DNA of 64,000 nt from an uncultured Acidobacteriia bacterium (GCA_903851195.1 CAINNJ010000004.1:806001-870000); one strand, 5' to 3'; shown: positions 41,592 through 51,678, counted from the stretch's first letter. Translations and numbers: made by a program. Notes: generated by a model not told the origin, from the letters alone.

Positions 41592-43427
41592 CTACTTATC
41601 GGTCTCGAACTTGATGCTCGTGTCCGCGCCGAACTTGCGGTAATTCCGGAAATCGATCACGTTGCGGGTGCATTCCGCGGTGCCCCGAATGCAGCTCAGG
41701 GCTTCGGAATGGGCAGGCAACAGGAATTTCTGATCGCCGATCAGCACATAGTCGTAATCGAGCGCGGATTCCACGGCATCCAGCGGAAAAGCGCGCGGCA
41801 TGTTCTTCGCCGACATCTCGATGCGCAGCACGCGGAAATTCTCTTTGTCGATCCAGATGGTGCCCGTGTAGCCAGGCTTGTAAGACTCGGCGGAAGCGTG
41901 AATATCCCAGTTCGAGTTCGGCTGTTCGACCGAGAAATCGTATTTAAACGCCGCGCGGTTCACGATGGTTGTGGAGCGTTTGTTGTGAAAATCGGCATCG
42001 GTCTGCGGAGCGAGCAGGTTGAGCTGAATGGTGACGAATTCGCCGGTCGACCAGGAGCCGGTCTTCTCGACCGAATCGCGCGGCACCTTGCCGTTCACCA
42101 GAATATTCTTATACGACTCCTTGCCGCCTTCCGCGATCACATCCGCGGTCACCACATCGAGCGCCTGCCAGGAGGTCCGGTTGCCTTTCGCGGTGTCGGT
42201 CTGGTAGCGCGTGGTGAACTGCTTCACCACGTAATTGGGCAGGGTTTCGGAAAAATGCCAGGCGGCTTCGCGCGCGCTCTGGATCACGGGATCGCCCGCG
42301 GGCGCCCCGGCCATCGCGGCACGGACGGATGAGGTGTGATCCGAGCTATCGCCCGCATCGGGAGGACCGACGACGGGCGGCGGAGGCAGCCGGGTAACGC
42401 CGTTCGAATCTTCGGCGCGAATGCTGGGACGCGCGGACGCCACGACTTCCGGCTCGGATCCGGCCGGGGGTGTCCGATCCACGCGGACGGAACCGCGGCG
42501 AAGCACGGGAGGACCAGGATCGTCCGCCTCACGCGCCACGGGTACCGGAGGCGCGGAGCTGGTCGGCCGTCGCGAAACGGTCACGGACTGGTCTGCATCC
42601 GGATTCGTAATCTGGGCGCGGATGGGCCGTTGCGTTGGCGCGCTGTCGGACGTGGCTGTCGCGGAACTGGTTGTACCGGATGAGTTTGCGCCGGAACCGC
42701 TGCGGGTCAAACGGGGGCGATCCGGATCGTCGTCGGCTGCGGCAGGCTTCGCCGAAGACGCAGCCGAATCGCCGCGAGACGCCGAACCCGCCCGTTTCAA
42801 CACCGGCTTATCCGGATCGTCATTCGCCGACGAATTCCCGGACCGGCTTTCGGAAACATCGCCCGGCGTGCCTTTCTTCAGCAGGCTCACCCGAACGGCA
42901 TGGTAGAAATTCTGGTTATCGTGCGAGGCATCCACCGAAACTTCGTCGCCCGCGTCGAAATCGCCATACCGCCCGTTGCCGCCGGAATCGGAGATGTAGC
43001 GGGTGTTCCGCTCCAGCGAAATCGTGATATTACGACCGTCGCCGGGATCCAGCACGAGTTGCGAAGTGGAGAGCCGCTGGATCTTCCCGCTGAACGAATC
43101 GGTGGGCTGATTCGACTGGCCATTGCGCCGGCGGCCGGGCAACTGAATGCCGCCTCCTCCTCCCGGATAGCCGGTGCCCGGATAACCGCCGCCACCCGCG
43201 CCGGGAAACGGACTTCCGAACTGGGCTGCCACGGGCACGTCGGCAAGCAACAGGAGCGTCAGAAGCGCAGGGGCCGCCGAACGCGGCGCCAAACGAGCCA
43301 GAAACAACCGCAAAGCCGCTATCGGCGGCCAGATCCTGCGCGGGTTCTTTAGAGGCAACGCGAGCCGTAAGACCATATCGCAGTTCGACGGGAAGCGGCG
43401 CGCGCGCGTTTCAGACCCGGTGTTCAT
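41592..43427 (-). CDS. Secreted protein with DDPDxPxLxR repeats, function unknown
   Basis: Up to 611 aa. A long basic leader ends in a signal-like segment (APALLTLLLLADVPVAAQ), so the true start may be ATG at residue 18 or later. Then a Gly/Pro/Tyr-rich patch, a small beta domain (IQRLSTSQLVLDPGDGRNIT), a Ser/Thr/Pro-rich disordered region holding three copies of a charged motif (DDPDKPVLKR, DDPDRPRLTR, DDPGPPVLRR), and a C-terminal 250-residue beta-rich domain that looks like outer-membrane lipoprotein-sorting (LolA-like) folds. Located between the SulP and aldo/keto reductase genes. I recognise no enzyme motif. Confidence 0.75.
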   Translation of the reverse strand: MNTGSETRARRFPSNCDMVLRLALPLKNPRRIWPPIAALRLFLARLAPRSAAPALLTLLLLADVPVAAQFGSPFPGAGGGGYPGTGYPGGGGGIQLPGRRRNGQSNQPTDSFSGKIQRLSTSQLVLDPGDGRNITISLERNTRYISDSGGNGRYGDFDAGDEVSVDASHDNQNFYHAVRVSLLKKGTPGDVSESRSGNSSANDDPDKPVLKRAGSASRGDSAASSAKPAAADDDPDRPRLTRSGSGANSSGTTSSATATSDSAPTQRPIRAQITNPDADQSVTVSRRPTSSAPPVPVAREADDPGPPVLRRGSVRVDRTPPAGSEPEVVASARPSIRAEDSNGVTRLPPPPVVGPPDAGDSSDHTSSVRAAMAGAPAGDPVIQSAREAAWHFSETLPNYVVKQFTTRYQTDTAKGNRTSWQALDVVTADVIAEGGKESYKNILVNGKVPRDSVEKTGSWSTGEFVTIQLNLLAPQTDADFHNKRSTTIVNRAAFKYDFSVEQPNSNWDIHASAESYKPGYTGTIWIDKENFRVLRIEMSAKNMPRAFPLDAVESALDYDYVLIGDQKFLLPAHSEALSCIRGTAECTRNVIDFRNYRKFGADTSIKFETDK

Positions 43428-43459
43428 AGTCCTGACTGTAGTAGACAGCTTCGTTCAGG

Positions 43460-45184
43460 TCAACCCTGCCGGCCCAAACCGACTTCACGAGACATGTCAC
43501 TGGCGATTTCACCGCCGACACCGCCGAAATCGAGCCAGACCTGCCGGGCGCGGTCGAGCGCTTCATCCACGTTGGGAAGAATGTTAGCCTGGCCGATCTG
43601 TTCAGTCAGTTCGGACTGCGCCAGCAGCCGGCCGGGCTGGTCCCGCGCGCCGCACAGAATCAGCGTTCGGCCTGACTCCCGCAGGCGTTTCGCCAAAACA
43701 GTAAGCGCGTGCAGCCCGGTCGCGTCGAGCGCCGTCATATTCCGCAGCCGCAAAATCACCACCTGCGGAAAGGGACTCAGATCGTGCGTGACTTCCGCCA
43801 GTTTCTCGGTGGCCCCAAACAGAAAAGGCCCGTGAATCCGCAGAATTCTTACGTAAGGCGGCACGCTTTTGTCCTGCAGAATATGCGCCTGGCCGTCCCG
43901 GATATAAGCGTCGGTAACGGGGGAAACGCTGGTGGTTTCCGCGATCCGGTAAATATAGAGCAGCGCCGCCAGCGCCATGCCCACTTCCACGGCGACGGTC
44001 AGATCGGCCAGCACGGTCAGCGCGAACGTGCAGGCCCAGACCGCGATATCGGCCATCGAAAGGCGCAGAATAATGCCGATTTCCCGCCATTCGCCCATGT
44101 TGTAGGCCACCACGAAGAGCACGGCCGCCAGAGTCGCCAGCGGGATAAAACGAGCCACCGGAGCGGCGACGACCAGGATTGCCAGCAGAGTCAGCGCGTG
44201 CACCATGCCGGAAACCGGGCTCTGCGCGCCGGAACGAATATTGGTCGCGGTCCGGGCAATGGCGCCGGTAGCGGGAATGCCGCCAAACATCGGGGACACC
44301 ATGTTCGCGATCCCCTGCGCGATCAGTTCCACGTTGGAGTTGTGCCGGTCCCCGGACATGCCGTCCGCCACCACGGCCGAGAGAAGGCTTTCAATCGCCG
44401 CCAGAAGCGCCACGGTAAACGCCGAGGGCAGCAGCGGAACCAGATGCGCCCACTTCAGTTCGGGCAGCGTGAAATGGGGCATGCCGCTCGGGATGCCGCC
44501 GAACTTACTGCCGATGGTCTCCACCGGGAGATGCAACAGCAGCGCCGCGAGCGTGGTCACCAGGAGCGCGACGATGGAGCCGGGTATCCGCTTCGTGACC
44601 CGCGGCAGCAACAGAATGATAGCCAGCGAGATGCCACCCACCGCGACGGCAGCCACATTCACCGAAGCCAGGTGTTCCGAAAGCAGCACCAGACGCGGTA
44701 CGAACTCGCTGGGGACGGCAGGCGTCCGCAGGCCGAGAAAGTCTTTAATCTGCGTGGAAGCGATCAGGAGAGCGATGCCGTTGGTGAATCCGATGGTGAC
44801 CGGCCGGGGGATAAACCGAACCGCAGCGCCCAGCCCCGTGACACCCATCAGGATGAGCATCGCGCCCGCCATCAGGGTAACCAGGGCTAGACCGCTGACC
44901 CCGAACTTCGCCACAATCCCGGCCACGATCACGACAAATGCCCCGGTGGGCCCGCCAATCTGAAGCCGTGAACCGCCAAGCGCGGAGATCAGGAATCCCG
45001 CCACCACCGCCGTGTAGATTCCGGCCTGCGGGGTGACACCGGAGGAGATACCGAAAGCCATGGCAAGCGGCAAAGCCACAAGGCCAACAGTTAAACCGGC
45101 GATCAGATCCTGGGTGAATCGTTGGACAGAGTAGTCCTGCAGGCTCAAAAGGAGCTTGGGAGACCATTGTTCCGGTATAGCCAA
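43460..45184 (-). CDS. SulP family anion transporter with STAS domain
   Basis: 574 aa. Transmembrane core with SulP signatures (DLIAGLTVGLVALPLAMAFG, GGSRLQIGGPTGAF, IGFTNGIALL), then a cytoplasmic STAS domain (about 445-560). The STAS loop reads MTALDATGLHAL, where a phosphorylatable Ser is often found but here there is Thr. Substrate may be sulfate, bicarbonate or dicarboxylate. TTG at 45184 follows AGGGGC closely; no ATG fits the N-terminus. The neighbours give no clue to the anion. Confidence 0.92.
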   Translation of the reverse strand: MAIPEQWSPKLLLSLQDYSVQRFTQDLIAGLTVGLVALPLAMAFGISSGVTPQAGIYTAVVAGFLISALGGSRLQIGGPTGAFVVIVAGIVAKFGVSGLALVTLMAGAMLILMGVTGLGAAVRFIPRPVTIGFTNGIALLIASTQIKDFLGLRTPAVPSEFVPRLVLLSEHLASVNVAAVAVGGISLAIILLLPRVTKRIPGSIVALLVTTLAALLLHLPVETIGSKFGGIPSGMPHFTLPELKWAHLVPLLPSAFTVALLAAIESLLSAVVADGMSGDRHNSNVELIAQGIANMVSPMFGGIPATGAIARTATNIRSGAQSPVSGMVHALTLLAILVVAAPVARFIPLATLAAVLFVVAYNMGEWREIGIILRLSMADIAVWACTFALTVLADLTVAVEVGMALAALLYIYRIAETTSVSPVTDAYIRDGQAHILQDKSVPPYVRILRIHGPFLFGATEKLAEVTHDLSPFPQVVILRLRNMTALDATGLHALTVLAKRLRESGRTLILCGARDQPGRLLAQSELTEQIGQANILPNVDEALDRARQVWLDFGGVGGEIASDMSREVGLGRQG

Positions 45185-45243
45185 GCCCCTATTGTCGCAC
45201 TTACAAAGTTTTCGTAAGGAAACAGCCCCTTCGGGCCAGCGCG

Positions 45244-48200
45244 TTAAAACTCGACGCGAACGCCCACCTGACCGGTGCGGGCGCCGCCGAACTCCGCGCT
45301 CGCCGCCTTCGTGATCTTGCCGAAACTCGAACTGCCGAGATTCAGCCCGGGATCCGCATAGTTCGTGTGGTCGAAGATGTTCGTGAACGAACCATTCAGT
45401 TTCACGTGGATCCGTTCGCCGACCGCGATCGACTTGCCGAAGCCCATGGAAGTGTTAAACGTGCCAGGCCCCTGCAGGATGCCAACGCCGGCGTTACCAA
45501 ACCGGCCGATGGGCGCCAGATCCTTCGCGGGGTTCGAGCCGATGCTGCACTTGAACGTCGCCGACACCGCTTGCCCGGGACACGCGAAAGCGGAAGCGAC
45601 GAACCACTGGTCGACGCTTTGGTTGGCGGGAATCGGGTTGCCGACAAAATCCGGCCGCTGGTTGCGATAACCGCCGGAACCGGTGCCGGAGGGATCCGCG
45701 CCGCTGAAGTAAGGCGTCTCGAAAGGCCCGGTCTGCGCCAGCACGATGGTGCTGATCTGCCAGCCGCCGATGGCCAGATCGGCCAGGCGGCTCACGCCAC
45801 CGGCGAACTTCTTGCCTCTGCCGAAGGGCAGTTCATAGACGGCCGTGGAAATGAAGCGATGCCGCCGGGTGCCGTAGTCGTTCCCCCGGTTGCCGCTGCG
45901 GTCGTACGCGTCGAGAACGCGGCCGTTGCCGGTCTCGCCGCCGAAACTGGTCGGATTCGGGCCGCCGACATCGTTGATATTCTTCGCCCACGTGTAAGCG
46001 CCCGTGAACGTCAGGCCGGAACGATAGCGCCGGTTGGCCTCCACCTGCAGAGCGTTGTAGAACGCGGTGCCGCCGGAATCGCGGTTTTCGATGCGCCCCC
46101 AGTAGGGATAAGGCCGGGACGTGAGCGGCTGCAGCGCGTAAAACTGGTTCGAATAGGCCGACTGATTCAGATTCTGCGCCCAGCCGAGATCGACGGAATG
46201 CGATCCGATATACGTCACGCGCAGGCCGGTATTGAGGCCGATATTGCGGTCGATCGACATGTTCCACTGCATCATGTAAGGATTCTTCAGATCGATCGAG
46301 TTTCCGGTGCCGAAATAGGCGCTGCCATAACTATCAACTGAGACGCCGGAGCCGCCCGCGTGTGTGTTGGGCCAGTAGAACACCGGCTTGCCGTTCGCGC
46401 CGACATTCTGGAAGGTGCGAACGTCGGTCTGCGCCGTGCCCGTAAGCGAGTAAAGCACCGCGCCCAGCAGCGGAGCGCTGTACATTCCAAACCCGCCCCG
46501 GACCACCGTCTCGCCGTTGCCGAAAGGCCGGTAAGCGAAGCCGAAGCGCGGATAGAACTTATAGGGATAAGACTTGCGCAGCCCGGCGCCGAGTCCGGCC
46601 TGCGACGCGGTCACGAACGGCGTGCAGGCCACGCCCGGCAGACCGGCGCCCGTGGACGGCAGATTCGGCGTGCCGGGGCAGGCGTTGACGGAAATCAGGA
46701 ACTCCGGCGCGAGCAGGGCGCCATATCCATCCGGGTAAACAACGCGGCCGGTGCGGGCGACGCTCTGGTCGAAATTGCCGATGTAACCGTACTGATCGTG
46801 GAAGGGCGGGTTGTAATCCCAGCGGACGCCGAGTTCCAGAGTCAGGTCCGGGCGCACGCGCCAGCTGTCCTGAATATAAGCCTGATAGCGCTGCGAATAC
46901 CCGTCGTTATCGTGCTGCACGTCGCCGTAGGAGGTGTCGTGCGGCGCGCCCAGCAGGAAATCCGCGTATTCGTTGCCGCTGAAGCTGCCGTCGAAATTGG
47001 CGTTGCCGTAGTTGTCGGAACCGACAAAGCCAAGAGTCGTTTTCGACCGCATCCAGCGGATATCGAAGCCGCCCTTGAAGGTGTGCGGTCCGTGATTCCA
47101 GGTCAGGTTATCGTTGACCGTGAACGTGCGGTAGAGTTCGGTGCCGTCCAGCCGGCCCGCGCCGATACCGCTGAGATTGGAAAAGCTGATGCCCGTGATG
47201 CCGTTGAACGGTGTCGACGGCAGGCCCGCGAAACCGAGCGATTTCTGAAAACCCTGGCCGTCGAAGGAGGACGACGAACCCGGGCTGTCCGTGGTAAAGC
47301 CGAGCCGGAACTCGTTCAGCAGATTCGGCCGGATGCTGATGTTGTGAGAAGCGACGAGAGAGCGGTTCTGCTGCGTGTTATTCGTGCTCGGCTGCAGCAC
47401 ATCGTTCGGATTGAGCGACGTCGCGTTCTTCCAGCTGAAGCGCGCGAAAACCTGCTGCCGGCTGGAGATGTAATGGTCGCCGCGGATATCGAACTGCTTC
47501 GACTGCAGATCGGAGCCCTTATTCGTGTTCCAGTTGTTGCTGTGCGCGACCGACGTGCTGCCGTTGTTCGGGTCCGGGAAGAAGGTCTTCTGCAGCGTCT
47601 GGGCGATTGAACTGATGCGGCTCGCCGGGATCATGTTGCCGGCGAACGGAGTGCCGGAGGTCGGATCCAGAATCGCGCCGGATTCCTTCGAAAAGTCCCC
47701 ACTTTTCATCGGAGCGGTCGCCACATAATCCTGAATGGTGGAAGTTCTCGGGTAAGAAAGCCCTTCATAAGCCGCGAAGAAGAAGGTCTTGTCCTTGCCT
47801 TTGTACAGGTGCGGCAGCCAGACCGGACCGCCCGCCGCGAAGGCGTAGTCGTTCACTTCCTTGGCCGGTTTGGAAGTGGATCCGAAGGGGATGGAATCGA
47901 ATTCGGCATTCTGGTAATTCCACACGCCGGAGCCATGAAAAACGTTCGTGCCGCTCTTGCTGATCGCCGTAATATCGCCCGCCGAACCGTACTCCGCGGA
48001 GTTCCCGACGCCTTGCACCTTGATTTCCGAGATGGAGTCGACCGACGGAAAGATTTCGATGAGCGGCCGGTTCTGGCGCACGCTCTGGGCGGAAATGCCG
48101 TCGATGGAAAGTTCCGACTGGTTCGGCTGCCCGCCCTGAATCGAGATGTAACTGTCCCCGCCGCTGTCCGACTGCACACCCGGCAGCGTCGTCAGCAGCG

Positions 48201-48675
48201 GATACGGCGTCGTGCTGGTGGAAGCGCGGAAGTTCGCGGGCAGCGTGGTGAGTTTTTCGGTGCCGTAGCTGGAGGCGATCGCATCCGTCTCCGAAGCGAT
48301 CACACCGGTCTGTGCGGAAACTTCCACGGTCTGGCGCTGCGTGCCGAGTTGAACGGCGAAATCCATGCGCGCCGTCTGGCGGCTCTGCAGGTTGAGGCCG
48401 GTTTTCGTCTGGGCTTCGAAGCCTTTGGCGGAAACGGTCACATCGTACCGGCCCGGTTTCAGATTGAGCAGTTCGAAATCGCCATCGCGGTTCGTCGTGG
48501 CGGCGCGGGAGGTATTTTCTTCGGCGCTGACAACCCTGACTTCGGCCCCCCCGACCGAAGCCCCGGCCGGATCCTTCACATTTCCCACAATGGATCCGAA
48601 AGTGGATTGCGCCGGAGCGTTAATTCCCGTAAAAAGTGCGATCAGACACACTGCTGCACACGTATTTTTGAGCAT
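45244..48675 (-). CDS. Second Oar-like TonB-dependent receptor
   Basis: 1143 aa. Signal peptide (VCLIALFTGINAPAQ), carboxypeptidase-regulatory domain (about 25-110), plug domain (EKLTTLPANFRASTS in place of the LPLNGRN motif of the other receptor), beta-barrel, terminal VRVEF. Long stretches such as FYPRFGFAYRPFGNGETVVRGG match the acidobacterial barrel family. AGGGG lies just before ATG 48675. Only remotely similar to the receptor at 33889, so likely a different ligand. No cognate peptidase follows; the SulP gene starts 60 bases downstream. Confidence 0.93.
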   Translation of the reverse strand: MLKNTCAAVCLIALFTGINAPAQSTFGSIVGNVKDPAGASVGGAEVRVVSAEENTSRAATTNRDGDFELLNLKPGRYDVTVSAKGFEAQTKTGLNLQSRQTARMDFAVQLGTQRQTVEVSAQTGVIASETDAIASSYGTEKLTTLPANFRASTSTTPYPLLTTLPGVQSDSGGDSYISIQGGQPNQSELSIDGISAQSVRQNRPLIEIFPSVDSISEIKVQGVGNSAEYGSAGDITAISKSGTNVFHGSGVWNYQNAEFDSIPFGSTSKPAKEVNDYAFAAGGPVWLPHLYKGKDKTFFFAAYEGLSYPRTSTIQDYVATAPMKSGDFSKESGAILDPTSGTPFAGNMIPASRISSIAQTLQKTFFPDPNNGSTSVAHSNNWNTNKGSDLQSKQFDIRGDHYISSRQQVFARFSWKNATSLNPNDVLQPSTNNTQQNRSLVASHNISIRPNLLNEFRLGFTTDSPGSSSSFDGQGFQKSLGFAGLPSTPFNGITGISFSNLSGIGAGRLDGTELYRTFTVNDNLTWNHGPHTFKGGFDIRWMRSKTTLGFVGSDNYGNANFDGSFSGNEYADFLLGAPHDTSYGDVQHDNDGYSQRYQAYIQDSWRVRPDLTLELGVRWDYNPPFHDQYGYIGNFDQSVARTGRVVYPDGYGALLAPEFLISVNACPGTPNLPSTGAGLPGVACTPFVTASQAGLGAGLRKSYPYKFYPRFGFAYRPFGNGETVVRGGFGMYSAPLLGAVLYSLTGTAQTDVRTFQNVGANGKPVFYWPNTHAGGSGVSVDSYGSAYFGTGNSIDLKNPYMMQWNMSIDRNIGLNTGLRVTYIGSHSVDLGWAQNLNQSAYSNQFYALQPLTSRPYPYWGRIENRDSGGTAFYNALQVEANRRYRSGLTFTGAYTWAKNINDVGGPNPTSFGGETGNGRVLDAYDRSGNRGNDYGTRRHRFISTAVYELPFGRGKKFAGGVSRLADLAIGGWQISTIVLAQTGPFETPYFSGADPSGTGSGGYRNQRPDFVGNPIPANQSVDQWFVASAFACPGQAVSATFKCSIGSNPAKDLAPIGRFGNAGVGILQGPGTFNTSMGFGKSIAVGERIHVKLNGSFTNIFDHTNYADPGLNLGSSSFGKITKAASAEFGGARTGQVGVRVEF

Positions 48676-48750
48676 ATTCCCCTGAATTGAGACTCTTAAT
48701 TTAGCAGCGCAATGTTGCAGCGGGATTGCCGCAGGGTCACAGCCGGATGA

Positions 48751-49254
48751 CTAAACGGACTCGGGAATCAAACGACCGGCTTCCCGGACGGTCTGCCCGC
48801 GCAGGGATTGCAACAACTCCGCCGCGGTGCGGCCACTGACCGGATCCCGCAGCAACGGGTTGAGTTCCGCCAACGGCGCAAGCACGAACCGTCGTTCGTG
48901 ATAACGCGGATGCGGCACCACGAGTTCAGCATGACTTAGCACCAGATCGCCATAAAAAAGCACGTCCACATCGACGGTTCGCGGCCCGTTCGCAATAATT
49001 CGCTCGCGCCCGAGGTCCCGCTCCACGCCCTGCGTGCGCTCCAGCAACTGGTGTGGCGTCAGACTGGTTTCAAATTCGGCCACCAGATTGAGGAACCAGG
49101 CCTGATCAAGATACCCGATGGGCTCGGTCTCATACAACCCGGAAACTCTCCGCAGCCGCAGTTCGGGGCTCTGCAGTTTCAGCAGTGCCGAACGCAACCG
49201 CGCCTCCCGGTCTCCCAGATTCGAACCAAGCCCCAGATAGACGATCTCTGCCAT
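48751..49254 (-). CDS. folK: 2-amino-4-hydroxy-6-hydroxymethyldihydropteridine pyrophosphokinase
   Basis: 167 aa; transfers pyrophosphate from ATP to the pterin, in folate synthesis. Family hallmarks: YLGLGSNLGDREARL, VSGLYETEPIGY, FLNLVAEFET, the DVDVLFYGD acidic metal motif and VVPHPRYHERRFVL. It follows ruvB by six bases on the same strand. Confidence 0.95.
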   Translation of the reverse strand: MAEIVYLGLGSNLGDREARLRSALLKLQSPELRLRRVSGLYETEPIGYLDQAWFLNLVAEFETSLTPHQLLERTQGVERDLGRERIIANGPRTVDVDVLFYGDLVLSHAELVVPHPRYHERRFVLAPLAELNPLLRDPVSGRTAAELLQSLRGQTVREAGRLIPESV

Positions 49255-49260
49255 ACCCGC

Positions 49261-50304
49261 CTAAAACAGCTCGGGCTGCCGCTCGACGCCGCCAAAGCGC
49301 CGCGGCACTTTGAAGTAATCGTACGCGCGTTCGGTGGCAATGCGTCCGCGGGGCGAACGGTGCAGAAAGCCGAGCTGAATCAGATAAGGCTCGTAAACCT
49401 CTTCAATCGTCTCGGGCTCTTCGCCGATCGAAGCCGCGATAGTGTTAACTCCCACCGGACCGCCGCCAAACTTCTCCAGCACGGTGCGCATGATTTTCTG
49501 ATCGATCTCATCGAGGCCGAAGCGGTCCACTTCCAGCAGATCGAGCGCGGTCTCCGCCACGGCCATCGTGATATGTCCGTGCGCCCGCACCTGCGCGTAA
49601 TCCCGGACACGCCGCAACAAACGGTTGACGATGCGGGGTGTGCCGCGCGCCCGCCGCGCGATCTCTTCGGCGCCGTCATCGTCGATCGGCGTGTCGAGCA
49701 GTTTCGCGGAGCGCTTCACGATGCGGGTGAGTTCCGGCACATCGTACAGATTCAGCCGCAGCACCAGGCCGAAACGTCCGCGCATGGGCGCGCTGACCAG
49801 ACCCTGCCGGGTGGTCGCCCCGATCGCGGTGAAGGTCTGCAGCGGAATCGAATGGGTGCGCGCGCCCGGTCCGGTCCCGATCAGGATATCGAGATGAAAA
49901 TCCTCCAGAGCCGTGTAGAGCATTTCTTCCACATCGGGCAGAAGTCGGTGAATTTCGTCGATAAAGAACACCTGACGGTGCATAATGCCGCTGAGAATGC
50001 CGGAAAGATCCAGCTTCTTCTGCAGCACCGGTCCGGAAGTCTGCGTGAACGGCACGTCCAGTTCCTGCGCGATGATGGACGCGAGCGTCGTCTTCCCCAG
50101 ACCGGGCGGGCCGTAGAGCAGCACGTGGTCCAGCGCCTCGCCGCGCTTGCGGGCGGCGTCGATGGCGATCTGCAGCACTTCTTTCAGGCGCGCCTGGCCC
50201 GTGAAATCCGCCAGGCGGCGCGGACGCAGACCGGCTTCGAGCTGCTGGTCCTCATCGCCGGCCAGCGCGGATACCAGCCTGCCTTTGTCCGCGTTTCCCG
50301 CCAT
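49261..50304 (-). CDS. ruvB: Holliday junction branch-migration ATPase RuvB
   Basis: 347 aa AAA+ motor. Walker A GPPGLGKTT, Walker B FFIDEIHRL, sensor region IGATTRQGLVS and arginine finger region MRGRFG are intact; the C-terminal winged helix ends near PRRFGG. With RuvA it drives branch migration of recombination intermediates. The ATG overlaps the ruvA stop by one base (TGATG). Confidence 0.97.
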   Translation of the reverse strand: MAGNADKGRLVSALAGDEDQQLEAGLRPRRLADFTGQARLKEVLQIAIDAARKRGEALDHVLLYGPPGLGKTTLASIIAQELDVPFTQTSGPVLQKKLDLSGILSGIMHRQVFFIDEIHRLLPDVEEMLYTALEDFHLDILIGTGPGARTHSIPLQTFTAIGATTRQGLVSAPMRGRFGLVLRLNLYDVPELTRIVKRSAKLLDTPIDDDGAEEIARRARGTPRIVNRLLRRVRDYAQVRAHGHITMAVAETALDLLEVDRFGLDEIDQKIMRTVLEKFGGGPVGVNTIAASIGEEPETIEEVYEPYLIQLGFLHRSPRGRIATERAYDYFKVPRRFGGVERQPELF

Positions 50305-50894
50305 CAGCGCACCAGCTCCAGTGCCTTCCGGAAGAGCGGTTCAAAGGAATCCGGAGCGCCGGCGGCACGGGCTTTTCGCACGGCGGCCTCCGCGGCGGGA
50401 CGCGCGCAGCCGAGATTCAGCAGCGCGGACAATATATCCTCATCCAGCGCGGAAAGCGACGGCGGCGCCTGCGCGGCTTCTTCTCCCGCCGGCGCGGGCA
50501 GCTTGTCGCGCAGTTCCAGAACCATGCGCTCCGCCGTCTTCTTGCCCACGCCTGGAATGCGCACCAGACGCTCCAGTTCATTGCGCCGGATGGCCGTGAG
50601 CAAGTCCGCTGCATCCATCCCGCTGAGGATTTTAATCGCCAGCCCTGGGCCGATGCCGCTCACCCCGATCAGTTTTTCAAACAGATTCTTCTCGTCCTGC
50701 GTGAGAAAACCGTACAGCAGCAGCGCGTCTTCCCGCACGTGCGTATGGATCCGCAGCTTCGTTTCGCCGCCGGTATCGGATAGTTTGGAAAACGTGGAAA
50801 TGGGGACGATCACGTCGTAGCCGACGCCGCCCACATCGAGGATCACCTGGTTGGGGTGCTTCTCCACCAGAATCCCGCGAAGCAGCGCAATCAT
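50304..50894 (-). CDS. ruvA: Holliday junction-binding protein RuvA
   Basis: 196 aa. N-terminal OB fold (MIALLRGILVEKHPNQVILDV), tandem helix-hairpin-helix region (LIGVSGIGPGLAIKILSG and LVRIPGVGKKTAERMVLEL), acidic C-terminal domain III. The open frame continues ten codons to 50924, but the family begins at MIALLRG, so ATG 50894. Its start is only 23 bases from the divergent rsmE start, so any promoter must lie partly inside a neighbouring gene. Confidence 0.96.
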   Translation of the reverse strand: MIALLRGILVEKHPNQVILDVGGVGYDVIVPISTFSKLSDTGGETKLRIHTHVREDALLLYGFLTQDEKNLFEKLIGVSGIGPGLAIKILSGMDAADLLTAIRRNELERLVRIPGVGKKTAERMVLELRDKLPAPAGEEAAQAPPSLSALDEDILSALLNLGCARPAAEAAVRKARAAGAPDSFEPLFRKALELVR

Positions 50895-50917
50895 AGAGGT
50901 AGCGATACTTAGTGTAC

Positions 50918-51646
50918 ATGGCACGAAGGCGCTTTATTGTGGATCGCGTGGATGAAGGACAGGCGCAAATCGCGGGCGACGACGCCCATCACCTCGCGCG
51001 CGTGCTGCGCGTGGAACCGGGCCAAAAGTTCGAAGTCAGCGATTCCGGCAGGCTTTGGCTGGCGACGGTGTCGGCCGTGCGCAAAAACCTGGTGCTGTTT
51101 TCTCTCGACGAGGAACTCGAAACGCCGCCGGCCTCGCCCGAAGTCACCCTGTTTCTCGCGCTCATCAAATTCGACAGTTTCGAGTGGGCCGTGGAAAAAG
51201 CCACGGAACTGAGCGTCAGCCGAATCGTTCCCGTGGAAGCCGCGCGCAGCGAGCAGGGGCTGAGCCAGGCGGCGAAGAAGCGCGTGGAGCGATGGCGTCG
51301 TGTCGCCAAAGAAGCCAGCGAGCAGTCCCGCCGTCTGCGCGCGCCCGAAATCGGCGAGCCCGTCGGATTCTCCGCGGCGCTGCGGACCCCGGCCTCACAC
51401 CGAATCTGGCTGGACGAAAAACCGGGCGCGCCCCCTCTTATTGAGGCATTGGAACTGCAGCCCGGCGACTCGACCGCGCTGCTGATCGGCCCGGAGGGCG
51501 GTTGGTCCGATCCCGAGCGGACGGATCTCATCGGAGCCGGCTGGAAAGGGGCTTCCCTGGGCCGGTCCGTCCTGCGCGCCGAAACTGCCGTGTGCGCCGC
51601 GCTCGCGGTCTTCGCGCAACTGGCGATGACCCGAATGCCCCGCTGA
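50918..51646 (+). CDS. rsmE: 16S rRNA (uracil-1498-N3)-methyltransferase
   Basis: 242 aa SPOUT-fold methyltransferase. N-terminal PUA-like domain, then the trefoil-knot SAM site: LLIGPEGGWSDPE and LGRSVLRAETAVCAAL. ATG 50918 is chosen from the MARRRF-type start; a GTG at 50912 lies 11 bases after an AGAGGT and is an alternative. Divergent from ruvA. Confidence 0.93.
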   Translation: MARRRFIVDRVDEGQAQIAGDDAHHLARVLRVEPGQKFEVSDSGRLWLATVSAVRKNLVLFSLDEELETPPASPEVTLFLALIKFDSFEWAVEKATELSVSRIVPVEAARSEQGLSQAAKKRVERWRRVAKEASEQSRRLRAPEIGEPVGFSAALRTPASHRIWLDEKPGAPPLIEALELQPGDSTALLIGPEGGWSDPERTDLIGAGWKGASLGRSVLRAETAVCAALAVFAQLAMTRMPR

Positions 51647-51678
51647 CCGGTTCACGCCGTTACAATTGTACGAGCCCG

